Of a stretch of 64,000 nt of DNA, positions 34,659 through 43,166 are shown piece by piece; position 1 is the stretch's first letter; the number at the start of each line of letters is the position of its first letter. This stretch comes from Rhodobacter sp. TJ_12 (GTDB taxonomy: Bacteria > Pseudomonadota > Alphaproteobacteria > Rhodobacterales > Rhodobacteraceae), in contig NZ_NRRD01000016.1 in the NCBI RefSeq assembly GCF_020023995.1, forward strand, positions 1-64,000, given 5' to 3'. A program made the translations under genes and the position numbers. Below the pieces are notes generated by a model that was not told the DNA's origin, did not search any database, and saw nothing but the letters and a program-made list of their open reading frames with translations.

Positions 34659-35369
34659 TCACTCTTGGATCAGCCGGATGCCGCGCTCCGACAAGCTTTC
34701 GGCGGCAAGCGGTGTTAGGCGCACCGCGCGCCCCAGCCGCAGTTCGGGGCCGGTGCAGGCGCGTGCCTGCTGCCAGCCGAAAATGCCCGATTGCTGGACC
34801 GGTGCGGCCAGCGCCGTCGTGGTGGCCTTGCCACCCTGAACGGTGGTGGCCAGGCGCGCGGCCCAGCACAGTTCCACCCCCTGCGCGGCTAGGCTTGCGA
34901 GATGGCCCGACATGATCGCGCGCCGCGCCGGATTTGCCGGGGCCAGACCTCGCGCGGCGCGCTCGCGCCCATCGGGGCAGACACCATCGCGCGCCGCCAC
35001 GATCCGCAGGCCACGATCCAGCGCCTCGCCCAGCACTTTTGACACCGGATCATCGGCGATGCCGGTCGCCACTTTCGCCGCCGCCGACAGGCTGAGCGTG
35101 GGCACCAGAACCAGACCAAACCGCATCAGGCGCGGCGTCTCCGTCAGTTCCGGCAGGGACAGGCGCGGGGCCACAGAGGTGCGCAATTCGGGCGCGGCAA
35201 GCCAGTCGCCGGTCCAGCCTGCCGCGCACAGGGTCTCGATCCCGGCGAGCGCCGGTTCCAGCCCAAGATCGGCCTCGGTAAACACCACCAGCGCCCGGCT
35301 GGCCCGCGCCTTTAGCGCCGCTACGATCCGGTCCGAAAGCGCATCGATCAAGATACGGTCGAGATCCAT
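34659..35369 (-). CDS. BMC-associated flavoprotein-like protein
   Basis: A 236-residue protein. Sequence ALVVFTEADLGLEPALAGIETLCAAGWTGDW and RFGLVLVPTLSLSAAAKVATGIADD suggests a flavodoxin-like or Cys-decarboxylase-like fold, and glycyl-radical microcompartment loci often carry such a flavoprotein. No catalytic residues can be assigned. The ATG at 35369 overlaps the eutJ stop and follows GGGGAGG; a GTG three bases earlier is possible. The function is unknown: it may reduce the activase or handle a cofactor. Confidence 0.5.
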   Translation of the reverse strand: MDLDRILIDALSDRIVAALKARASRALVVFTEADLGLEPALAGIETLCAAGWTGDWLAAPELRTSVAPRLSLPELTETPRLMRFGLVLVPTLSLSAAAKVATGIADDPVSKVLGEALDRGLRIVAARDGVCPDGRERAARGLAPANPARRAIMSGHLASLAAQGVELCWAARLATTVQGGKATTTALAAPVQQSGIFGWQQARACTGPELRLGRAVRLTPLAAESLSERGIRLIQE

Positions 35370-36205
35370 CACCGGGCCTCCCCGGCAAAAAGCGCAATCC
35401 CGAGCGGGGTGACAAGCAAAGGCTCGACCGGTTTGATGACCTGGCGGCCAAGGTGCTTTTCGAAGACTGGCGTGAAATCCTCAAAGCTACACGCGCCGCC
35501 CACCACATGCACCGCGTCAAGCCCGGGGTAATCCGTCAGCACCGTTGCGACGATCGCGGCCATTTTGTCCACCACCGGGCGCACCAGTGCGAACACATCG
35601 CGCGCGTGCGCCGGGTCGAGCTTGTAAGCCTCGGCGGCCGCCGTTTCGAGCCGCAGCGCCCCGGCCAGAACCAGCGTCATATGTGTGCCGCCGGTGGCTT
35701 CATCGACCGAGGTCAGCACTTTGCCCGCTTTGAGGATTGAAATACCCGTGGTGCCGCCGCCCACGTCGACCACCGCCCCGTCTTTGACCCCCAGCACGCG
35801 CGCGGCGGCCACGGGTTCATCGACGATGCAGGCAAGCTGGAAACCGGCGGCTTCGATCACATTGCCGATCGCTTTCGCGCTGCCCGGATGGATGCCCGGC
35901 GGGATCGCGGTGGCGGCGCGGTGCAAGGGCGTGCCCAGACGGGTTTCCAACTCGGCTTTCATCCGCCGCACGGCGCGCACGGTTTCGGGCCAATCGACCA
36001 CGATCCCGTCGCGGATACCGCCCGACCGTTCGGTGAGGCCCGCCACGGGCCGCCCCGCCGCATCGACCACCGCAAGCACAAGATTTGCCGTGCCCAGATC
36101 GACGCCGACACTCAGCGGACCTTCGGCGCGCGCATCGCGCGGCACGATCGCCCCCGCCCGCAAAAGCGCCCCGAAGTCACGCAAAAGGGCATCGGATCCG
36201 GACAT
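35369..36205 (-). CDS. eutJ: EutJ-like actin/Hsp70-fold ATPase
   Basis: A 278-residue protein with the sugar kinase/Hsp70/actin ATPase signatures GVDLGTANLVLAVVD, VVDVGGGTTGISIL and VHVVGGACSFEDF. EutJ proteins occur in many microcompartment operons and are thought to be chaperones or enzyme reactivators, but the function is unproven. The ATG at 36205 follows AAGGAGG; an earlier in-frame start would overlap pduL further. Confidence 0.85.
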   Translation of the reverse strand: MSGSDALLRDFGALLRAGAIVPRDARAEGPLSVGVDLGTANLVLAVVDAAGRPVAGLTERSGGIRDGIVVDWPETVRAVRRMKAELETRLGTPLHRAATAIPPGIHPGSAKAIGNVIEAAGFQLACIVDEPVAAARVLGVKDGAVVDVGGGTTGISILKAGKVLTSVDEATGGTHMTLVLAGALRLETAAAEAYKLDPAHARDVFALVRPVVDKMAAIVATVLTDYPGLDAVHVVGGACSFEDFTPVFEKHLGRQVIKPVEPLLVTPLGIALFAGEAR

Positions 36206-36215
36206 CACCGCCTCC

Positions 36216-36884
36216 TTACACCTTGCGAACACGCACCAGTGCGTCGTTTTTCAGCCCAAAGGCATTGGCCTCTTCGATGTCGATATGCATTTCGGTGGCA
36301 GAGACTTCGTCAGAGCGGATCGCGACATGGCGCATGATGCCGCCGCGCGGGCCGCTGACCTCCACATCGACGCTGTCGCCATTGCGCAGCCCCAGGCGTG
36401 CCGCATCGGCAGGGGCCATATGGATATGGCGCAGCGCGACGATCACGCCCGATTGCTTGACGACTGCGCCTTTGGGGCCAACCACGGTCAACCCGGCGGA
36501 ATCTTCAAGCTTGCCCGACATCCGCATCGGCGGCTTGATGCCCAGCGCGAAACCATCGGCCACAGAGACCTCGATCTGCGTGTCTTTGCGCAGCGGCCCC
36601 AACACCCGAACCTTGCCGATTTCGCCTTTCGGGCCGCGCAGGGTCACGGTTTCTTTGGCCGCATATTGGCCGGGCTGTTTCATCGCCTTCATCCGCGTCA
36701 GCGTCGCGCCGGGGCCGAACAGAATATCCATATCCGGGCGCGACAGGTGGATATGGCGGTTTGAAACGCCCACTGGCACGAGTGCAGGATCCTTGGCTGG
36801 CTGCGCCAGATCGGCTGCCGGGGCGCGGCCTTCGGCCAGAAGCTCTGCGACGATGCGCTCAATCATCGGGGTGGTGATGTTCAT
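36216..36884 (-). CDS. pduL: phosphotransacylase PduL
   Basis: A 222-residue enzyme exchanging acyl-CoA for acyl phosphate, freeing CoA inside the shell. The zinc-ligand motifs are present: SNRHIHLS near residue 42, ALRHIHMAP, and EMHIDIEEANAFG. The first 20 residues (MIERIVAELLAEG) form an amphipathic encapsulation helix followed by an Ala/Pro linker. It works with acetate kinase (at 44832) for ATP formation. Confidence 0.95.
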   Translation of the reverse strand: MNITTPMIERIVAELLAEGRAPAADLAQPAKDPALVPVGVSNRHIHLSRPDMDILFGPGATLTRMKAMKQPGQYAAKETVTLRGPKGEIGKVRVLGPLRKDTQIEVSVADGFALGIKPPMRMSGKLEDSAGLTVVGPKGAVVKQSGVIVALRHIHMAPADAARLGLRNGDSVDVEVSGPRGGIMRHVAIRSDEVSATEMHIDIEEANAFGLKNDALVRVRKV

Positions 36885-36911
36885 TTCTTTTGTCCTTGCG
36901 CGTCGCGGGTC

Positions 36912-37508
36912 TTAGCGGTTCTTTGGGCCCTTCGTCGGGCGGACGGGGCGCGACCGCGCGGGGGATTTGGGGTCCGGCTCGGGAACGGGGCCGCCCTTGG
37001 CGGCCGGTTCGGGTGCGGGCACCGGTTCCGCTTCAGCGGCTGGCTTTGAGGGCGGCAGGGCGTCCGGCGCCGGCGGGGTGCTTTGTGTCTCAGAAGGGGC
37101 GTCGGCGGGCGCGCGCTCCAAGGACGGGGTGTCCAAGACGGCGGGGGCTTGGGCTTCGGGCTCTTTCGGCGGGGTTTCGACGCGTGCGGCGGCAGGCGCA
37201 TTGGCCGCCACCGCGTGCCAGCCGACCGTGTCCCGGCTTTCCACCAACACTGTTAGACCGCGGGCGGGGCGTGCGATGACCCGGGTGGCAACCACCCGTC
37301 CGACGCGCCCCGCAGCCGCTTCTGCCGCGGCGATAGCGGCTTTCACCGCCCCCACATCGCCGCGGAGTTTGACCATCGTCATGCCGTCGCCCTTGGCGAA
37401 TTCATAGCCGACCAGCGTGACATTGGCCGATTTCATCGCCGCATCCGCAGCCGTCACAGCCGTTGCCAGGCCAAGCGTCTCGATCAGTCCAAGGCTTTGT
37501 TCCGACAT
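36912..37508 (-). CDS. BMC-H shell protein with long disordered tail
   Basis: A 198-residue protein. Residues 1-90 are a PduA-type BMC domain ([37 protein letters not shown]). The remaining 100 residues are rich in Pro, Ala, Glu and Lys with no recognised domain, ending in a basic PARSRPVRPTKGPKNR. A tail on a hexamer would line the lumen or the outer face of the shell. It may recruit cargo or tether compartments. PduK also has a tail but with an iron-sulfur cluster; this one has no cysteine there. Confidence 0.85.
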   Translation of the reverse strand: MSEQSLGLIETLGLATAVTAADAAMKSANVTLVGYEFAKGDGMTMVKLRGDVGAVKAAIAAAEAAAGRVGRVVATRVIARPARGLTVLVESRDTVGWHAVAANAPAAARVETPPKEPEAQAPAVLDTPSLERAPADAPSETQSTPPAPDALPPSKPAAEAEPVPAPEPAAKGGPVPEPDPKSPARSRPVRPTKGPKNR

Positions 37509-37526
37509 GACGATTTCCTTTCACTC

Positions 37527-38339
37527 TTAGATGTAGGGTTTGGTCGAAGAGACGATCTCGGCCCCATCAAGGGCAGAGAGCACCTGCTTGCCGACCTCGC
37601 GCGCGGCGATGATCGATTGCCGCACCGCGCCCGAGTCTCCGGTGAAGCACAGGATTACTTCGTTGGAGTAGCTGGTGCCGCCGTTGCCGGGCGAGGAATA
37701 GGCCACCGGCTCGACAGTTGCGGCTTTGGCGGCGGTATCTGCCATCAAAACCCCAATCGCGGCGGGGGCCCCCACGGTGATGCCGAAGGCTTGGCCCAGC
37801 GGCGCGCCGAAGGCTTTGTTGAGCGCATAAGAGGCGCGGGCGGTATACTGGAATTCCAGATGCCCGGCCGAGCTGCCATAAACGTCGCCAAAGGTGCGTT
37901 CGAGTTCCGCAAGCGTCACTTCGACCGCGCGGCGTGCATCCGACACGTCTTCCGCGCCAAACAGAATAAGCGAGCCGTGACCGGCGCCGCCTTCGGTGTC
38001 GCGCGGCAGTTCGATCAGAACAACTTCGCTGTTGGTGGCCTTCACCGCTTCATCGGCAGCAAAGATATGCGGCCCAGCGCCCGTGCGCGCACCGACAATA
38101 CCGATGGAGCGGTATTTCTTGTCGATGTTCATTTTTTCATGCAGCAGCGGGTCCACATTGGCGATCACCAAACCGACCGTATTGCCGATGGCGGTGCCAA
38201 CGAATTCGGTCAGGTTGCAGGCCTTGGGGGCGGCTTTCGGCGCGGGCGCAGGGTCACAGGCCGGTGCGGCGGCGGGCGCGGTTGCGCCCATTTTCGCCAT
38301 CACCTCGCCCATCAGTTTTTCAACGAGATCGTCTTTCAT
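37527..38339 (-). CDS. pduB: BMC-T trimeric shell protein, PduB-like
   Basis: A 270-residue tandem-BMC protein. The N-terminal extension MKDDLVEKLMGEVMAKMG then an Ala/Pro linker and NLTEFVGTAIGNTVGLVIANVD lead into two fused BMC domains, as in PduB. The PduB N-terminus is known to help attach shell to cargo. AAGGAGGATC precedes the ATG. Trimers of this kind have central pores that may gate larger molecules. Confidence 0.93.
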   Translation of the reverse strand: MKDDLVEKLMGEVMAKMGATAPAAAPACDPAPAPKAAPKACNLTEFVGTAIGNTVGLVIANVDPLLHEKMNIDKKYRSIGIVGARTGAGPHIFAADEAVKATNSEVVLIELPRDTEGGAGHGSLILFGAEDVSDARRAVEVTLAELERTFGDVYGSSAGHLEFQYTARASYALNKAFGAPLGQAFGITVGAPAAIGVLMADTAAKAATVEPVAYSSPGNGGTSYSNEVILCFTGDSGAVRQSIIAAREVGKQVLSALDGAEIVSSTKPYI

Positions 38340-38366
38340 CGTTGATCCTCCTTCTTAGGATGGGGC

Positions 38367-38648
38367 TCAGGCTTTCGCGGCCGGCAGGATTTTCTCGACT
38401 TCGGTATGGGGACGCGGGATCACATGAACCGACACGACCGAGCCGACTTTTTCGGCAGCCACGGCACCGGCGTCGGTGGCGGCTTTGACCGCGCCGACAT
38501 CGCCGCGCACCATCACGGTAACGAGGCCCGAGCCGATTTTTTCATAGCCGACCATCGCCACATTGGCCGATTTGACCATTGCATCGGCGGCTTCCACGGC
38601 GGCGACCAAACCTTTGGTCTCGACCATCCCGAGTGCTTCTTGTTGCAT
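38367..38648 (-). CDS. BMC-H shell hexamer, PduA/PduJ-like
   Basis: A 93-residue canonical BMC-domain protein ([55 protein letters not shown]). It should make the main facets of the shell. AAGGAGAA precedes the ATG. It is the first shell gene after the enzymes ADH and the radical dehydratase. Confidence 0.95.
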   Translation of the reverse strand: MQQEALGMVETKGLVAAVEAADAMVKSANVAMVGYEKIGSGLVTVMVRGDVGAVKAATDAGAVAAEKVGSVVSVHVIPRPHTEVEKILPAAKA

Positions 38649-38737
38649 GACTTTCTCCTTGGTTTCCGGTGTTCAAACGTTGGTTAAATTGGGGAAATCG
38701 GGTTCTTTGCGCTGTGCCAGGCGTGCTCCTCCCCGAT

Positions 38738-39877
38738 TCAACCGCCGGCCCGGTCAAGGAGCATCGACAACTCCGCAAGTCCGGGACGCCGCGGGTTGCC
38801 CGCGGTGCAGGCATCCGCATAGGCGGCTGCCGCAAGGTCGGGGATCGCCCGACGGTAGGCCCCGATATCGAGGCCGAGCCCCCGCAAGCTGGCGGGGATC
38901 GCAAAGCGCGCGTTCAGCGCTTCGATGGCACGGATCAGGGCGACGACACCGGCCCGGGTGCCGGGCACATCCAGCCCGACGCGCTGCGCGATGCGGGCAT
39001 AACGGGCGGCGGTTTCGCGGGTCTCGGGCGCATGGTCCAAAAGGCCCGCGTTCCAGGCGATGACATGGGGCAGCAAGATCGCGTTGATCCGGCCATGTAC
39101 CAGATGGAATTGTCCGCCGATGGCATGGGCAAGGCCGTGGTTGATGCCAAGGCCAGCCTCGGTGAAGGCCATGCCCGCAAGGCAAGAGGCTTGGTGCATC
39201 GCATCGCGGGCGGCGATGTCATTGCCCTTGTCAAAGGCCTTGGGCAGGGCGGCAAAGGCCAGCTCAAGCGCTTTTTCGGCAAAGGCATCGGTGAAGTTCG
39301 ATGCCCCTCGGGCCACGACCGCTTCAATCGCATGGGTGATCACATCCATGCCGGTATCAGCGGTGACTTTGGGCGGAGCGGTTCGCACGAATTCCGGGTC
39401 CAAGATCGCCACATCGGGGATCAGATCGGGGGAAATCAGCGGGAATTTGCGGTTGTTGGCTGGATCCGAGATCACCGCAAAGGCGGTCACTTCAGAGCCA
39501 GTGCCGGAGGTGGTCGGAATGGCCACAAGGCGGATCGGATGCGCCGGGTCCATGCCGCGCACCACAGCCAAGATCGCTTTGGCCGCATCGATCGGGGAGC
39601 CGCCGCCAAGGGCCAGCACCACATCGGGGCGGAAGTCAGCAAAGAGGCGCGCGCCAGCCGAAACGGTGGCAAGCGGCGGTTCGGGGATCGCTTCGGCGAA
39701 AACTTTCACCTGGCAGCCATCAAGGTAACCCATCACCCGATCCAGCGGGCCGGATTTGGCCATGAATTCATCGGTCACAATGCCGACGCGCTGGCCACGA
39801 TAGGCGTGCAGGCGCTCCAGCAGCCCATCGCCGAAGACGATCTCGGTGCGGGGCGTGAAGGTTTGGTAGCGGGTCAT
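38738..39877 (-). CDS. iron-type alcohol dehydrogenase
   Basis: A 379-residue group III alcohol dehydrogenase. It has the NAD motif GGGSPIDAAK, the TTSGTGSEVT segment, and the metal-binding histidines in HAIEAVVARGAS, GINHGLAHAIGG. In propanediol compartments such an enzyme reduces aldehyde to alcohol and regenerates NAD+. The start at 39877 (weak AGGTG) is chosen because conserved sequence begins about ten residues later. A 119-base gap with two hairpins separates it from the dehydratase. Confidence 0.9.
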   Translation of the reverse strand: MTRYQTFTPRTEIVFGDGLLERLHAYRGQRVGIVTDEFMAKSGPLDRVMGYLDGCQVKVFAEAIPEPPLATVSAGARLFADFRPDVVLALGGGSPIDAAKAILAVVRGMDPAHPIRLVAIPTTSGTGSEVTAFAVISDPANNRKFPLISPDLIPDVAILDPEFVRTAPPKVTADTGMDVITHAIEAVVARGASNFTDAFAEKALELAFAALPKAFDKGNDIAARDAMHQASCLAGMAFTEAGLGINHGLAHAIGGQFHLVHGRINAILLPHVIAWNAGLLDHAPETRETAARYARIAQRVGLDVPGTRAGVVALIRAIEALNARFAIPASLRGLGLDIGAYRRAIPDLAAAAYADACTAGNPRRPGLAELSMLLDRAGG

Positions 39878-39910
39878 CGGAACACCTGTTTGGCGAGAGA
39901 TCGGCCCGGA

Positions 39911-39988
39911 GGGCATCGGCGCGGGAGGGGAGGAGTGCGCCGATGCCCCCCGGAGGGCAGGTCCCGCCATGGGCGGCGGGGCCTGCGG
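39911..39988 (-). other. intercistronic hairpins between dehydratase and ADH
   Basis: A perfect 12-bp inverted repeat (GGGCATCGGCGC at 39911-39922, GCGCCGATGCCC at 39937-39948) is followed by a second imperfect hairpin (39958-39988). Neither has a T-tract, so they more likely protect or adjust the level of the dehydratase transcript than end the operon. Confidence 0.6.
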
Positions 39989-39996
39989 GAGAGCGC

Positions 39997-42522
39997 TTAG
40001 AACGCTTGCTCGGTGCGGCTGATGATGTCGTCTTGCACTTCTTTGGCGAGCACGACGAACTGTGCCGAATACCCAGCCACCCGCACCACGAGGTCGTTGT
40101 AATCCTCGGGGTTTTTCTGCGCTTTCAGCAGCGTTTCGCGGTCGATCACGTTGAACTGCACGTGCATGCCTTTGTGGTCGAAGTAGGACCGCACAAGCGA
40201 TGCGAAGTTCTGCAGACCAGTGTCACCAGCCAAAGCGGAGGGCAGGAATTTCTGGTTGTAGAGCGTGCCGTTCGAGGCGATGAAGTGGTCGAGTTTTGCC
40301 ACCGAGTTGGCCGCAGCCGTCGGGCCGAGACGGTCTTTGCCTTGGCGCGGCGACACGCCATCGGCGAGGGGGAGTTTGGCCGGGCGGCCATCGGGCAGCG
40401 CGCCCACATCCTTGCCGAAAAGCACGTTGGCCGACACCGGGTAGATCCCGGCCTGGAATTGGCCACCACGCGGGTTGGTGTATTTTTCCACTTCTTTGCA
40501 GTAGATCTGCGCACATTTGCGGGCGATCAAGTCGACGTCGTCATTGTCGTTGCCAAAGGCTTCGGCAGAGTCGAGCAGGCGGCGGATGCCTTCGTATTTC
40601 GACCCGTCGACCGGCGCGGCCCCTTTCGAGAGCGTGCGATAGACTTCGTCTTTGAGCGCGGCGACATCGAGCGACGCATTGGTGGCAAGCACCTTTTTCA
40701 CCGCTTCGTAGATTTGCGCCTCGCTCATTTCGCCGGTCGGCGCATCCGCCCCCATCGCCATGCCGAAGTTCGCGTCCAGCGCTTCCTTCAGTTCCGCCAT
40801 GGTGAGTTTTTTGTCGTCCCAGACGAATTTCTTCATCGCATAGACCGAGTCACCGGTGTCAGCGACACCGAAGGCTTGCGGGCCGGTGAAGTTGTAGATC
40901 GCCCCACCTTCTTGGACCGATTTGCCGCGCCCCATGCAGTCATCGACCATCGCCGAAAGGAACGGCAGCGGCGCGCGTTCGGCATGGGCGATGTCGACAC
41001 AGTTGTCGGCTTCGGCCAAGTATTTGACGAAGAAGGACATCTGACCGCTGAAGGCGGCATAGAAGTCTTCGAGCGATGTCCAGTCTTTCGCGTCGCCGGT
41101 GACCGGGCCAAGCTGGGTGTTGCCCACTTTGCCGTTGTTGAGCGTGATCTCAAGCACTTTGGCCACGTTGAAGAAGGCCGCGTCGTGCCACCCTTCGGTG
41201 CGGTGGATCGCTTGCGGTTCCACGCAGCCAACGATGCCATAGTCGCGGGCATCGGCCAGCGAAACACCACGGTTTTGCAGCGAGGGGATGATCACTTCGT
41301 CGTTGTAAACAGCCGGGACACCAAGGCCGAGGCGCACAACTTCGGCGGCACGATGCAAGAACTCATCGGGTGTGCCTTGCCACACACGGATCGAGAACGA
41401 GGGCGCCGGAAGGCGCACGTGAGCAACGGCATCCATACACATGTAGGAAACGTCGTTCGTCGCATCGAGCCCGTCTTCGGTTTGCCCCCCCACGCAGAGG
41501 TTTTGGAACACCGCATAGCCCGCGAAGGCCTGGGCCGAAACTTCATCGCGCGTTTTGTTGACGTCGTTGAGTTTGATCCAGATGCAGTCGATCAGTTCTT
41601 GCGCGAAGTCGCGGCTGATCGCGCTGTCGGCTTTCAGATAGGGATACATATATTGGTCGAAGCGGCCGGGCGAGATCGAGTGGCCCGAGCTTTCGATTTG
41701 CAGCATGCATTGGATGAACCACATCGTCTGGCACGCTTCCCAGAAGGTGGTCGCGCCATGTTCCGGCACGCGGCGGCAGTTTTTCGAGATTTGCTCGAGT
41801 TCCGCTTTGCGCGTCGGGTTGGTGCAGGCGCTCGCCAGTTCGGCGGCTTTGTCCGCATAGCGGTGTGCAAAGTCGATCGCGGCTTTGTAGGCGATGATGA
41901 CCGACGTGTAGAACTGGTTCTTCTTGATCGCGTCGGGGTCTTTGTCATCCAGTTGCTCGCGCAGCCGGATCGCTTCCATGATCACGCCGGAGAAGCCGAT
42001 TTGCAGGATCTTGCCGTAGTCCACGCAAACGTGGCCCACGCCGCCATAGAAGTAGTTGCCCACCGTGAAAACGCCATTGGCAATACAATCTTTCGCGGTT
42101 TGCGACATGTAAGCCGCCGCAAGGTCGGAGGTGGTGTGACCGGGCCAATATTTGAACGCTTCATGCAGCGCTGCGGCGGTTTCTTTCGGGATTTCAAACG
42201 GGTCGGCAACGCGGCCGGCCATGGTTTCGAATTCTTTTTCGACCCAGTCAAAGCTGAATTCGGGGCAGATTTCGGTCGAGCGCGGGTTGATGGTGATCGA
42301 GCCCACCACAAGTTCGTCGTCACGGATCGTGATCGGCAGTTCGGCGAAGATTTTCTCCACCACCTTGGCGCGGCGCAAGATTGCGGGCAGACCTTCGGTC
42401 GCCTTATAGGCCTCGGTGGCCAAGACCGCCCGTTCCGCCTCGACATGCGGCCGGGCGTTCAGGATCTGGTTCTTCAACCGCGTAATACGGTCGGTGGGTT
42501 GGGTGAAGCCCTTCTCAATCAT
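39997..42522 (-). CDS. glycyl radical diol dehydratase (B12-independent)
   Basis: An 841-residue radical enzyme. His164, His281, Ser282, Cys433, Glu435 and Asp447 fall at exactly the numbers of the active site of Clostridium butyricum glycerol dehydratase. The glycyl radical loop is RVAGYSA with Gly817, 24 residues from the C-terminus as in that enzyme. Asp at Cys+14 and His164 argue for diol (1,2-propanediol or glycerol) dehydration and against choline lyase. An extra ~54 residues (about 587-644) are inserted and hold two amphipathic helices. The ATG at 42522 follows GGAGG; an in-frame codon 36 bases upstream is less likely. Confidence 0.93.
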   Translation of the reverse strand: MIEKGFTQPTDRITRLKNQILNARPHVEAERAVLATEAYKATEGLPAILRRAKVVEKIFAELPITIRDDELVVGSITINPRSTEICPEFSFDWVEKEFETMAGRVADPFEIPKETAAALHEAFKYWPGHTTSDLAAAYMSQTAKDCIANGVFTVGNYFYGGVGHVCVDYGKILQIGFSGVIMEAIRLREQLDDKDPDAIKKNQFYTSVIIAYKAAIDFAHRYADKAAELASACTNPTRKAELEQISKNCRRVPEHGATTFWEACQTMWFIQCMLQIESSGHSISPGRFDQYMYPYLKADSAISRDFAQELIDCIWIKLNDVNKTRDEVSAQAFAGYAVFQNLCVGGQTEDGLDATNDVSYMCMDAVAHVRLPAPSFSIRVWQGTPDEFLHRAAEVVRLGLGVPAVYNDEVIIPSLQNRGVSLADARDYGIVGCVEPQAIHRTEGWHDAAFFNVAKVLEITLNNGKVGNTQLGPVTGDAKDWTSLEDFYAAFSGQMSFFVKYLAEADNCVDIAHAERAPLPFLSAMVDDCMGRGKSVQEGGAIYNFTGPQAFGVADTGDSVYAMKKFVWDDKKLTMAELKEALDANFGMAMGADAPTGEMSEAQIYEAVKKVLATNASLDVAALKDEVYRTLSKGAAPVDGSKYEGIRRLLDSAEAFGNDNDDVDLIARKCAQIYCKEVEKYTNPRGGQFQAGIYPVSANVLFGKDVGALPDGRPAKLPLADGVSPRQGKDRLGPTAAANSVAKLDHFIASNGTLYNQKFLPSALAGDTGLQNFASLVRSYFDHKGMHVQFNVIDRETLLKAQKNPEDYNDLVVRVAGYSAQFVVLAKEVQDDIISRTEQAF

Positions 42523-42575
42523 TGCATCCTCCAGGCTGTGGAAGCCCCCCGGCGCCAAGCGCGCCGGAAAGCCGG

Positions 42576-43166
42576 TCAGGTCAAAAGAGTCGGAGCGACG
42601 AGCCCCACGAACGCACGCATCAGCGTTTGATGCCCCGGCCAGGCCGGTGCGCTTGCAAGGTTTCCGTCGACCACGGTTTGCTCCGGCGCGACTGCGACGA
42701 AGGTGGCTCCTGCCGCCCGCACTTCGGGCTCGACAGCCGGATAGGCCGTCAACCGACGTCCGCGCACCACGTCAGCGGCGGTCAGGAGTTGCGCGCCATG
42801 GCAGATCGCGGCCATGGGCCGGTTCTCCGTCATGAAGGTTCGCACGATGGCCAGAACCTGCGCGTCAAGACGCAGGTATTCACAGGCACGGCCACCGGCG
42901 AGATAAAGACCGGCATAGTCTTCCGGGCTGACCGTCGCGAAGGAGGCAGTGAGCCGAAACAGATGGCCGGGTTTTTCCGAATAGGTTTGATCGCCCTCGA
43001 AATCATGGATAGCGGTGCGGATCGTTTCGCCCTTGCGTTTGCCCGGGCAGACAACATCCACCGCGAAGCCGAGCATTTCGAGCGCTTGGAACGGAACCAT
43101 CACTTCATAATCTTCGGTATAATCTCCGACGATCATCAGGATTTTATGTCCGGAAGTGCGTTTCAT
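42576..43166 (-). CDS. DJ-1/PfpI family protein
   Basis: A 196-residue protein with the nucleophile elbow AAICHG (Cys) and the acid in GDYTEDYE of the DJ-1/PfpI fold. Members include glyoxalase III-like, chaperone and deglycase proteins. It is the first gene of the minus-strand block, 53 bases before the dehydratase, so it is likely co-transcribed. Protection against reactive aldehyde adducts is a plausible role but is inferred. AAGGA lies about ten bases before the ATG. Confidence 0.75.
   Translation of the reverse strand: MKRTSGHKILMIVGDYTEDYEVMVPFQALEMLGFAVDVVCPGKRKGETIRTAIHDFEGDQTYSEKPGHLFRLTASFATVSPEDYAGLYLAGGRACEYLRLDAQVLAIVRTFMTENRPMAAICHGAQLLTAADVVRGRRLTAYPAVEPEVRAAGATFVAVAPEQTVVDGNLASAPAWPGHQTLMRAFVGLVAPTLLT

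Noticed and set aside
39997-42522. Choline trimethylamine-lyase (CutC) as the identity of the radical enzyme
   Set aside because: The residue pattern around the catalytic cysteine and His164/Asp447 follows diol dehydratases. Choline-type loci also differ in their accessory genes, although sequence alone does not settle this.
39943-42630. A very long open frame on the plus strand opposite the radical dehydratase gene
   Set aside because: It is the antisense of a strongly conserved enzyme in GC-rich DNA, has no ribosome-binding site, and its translation is His/Arg/Asp-rich without domain signs.
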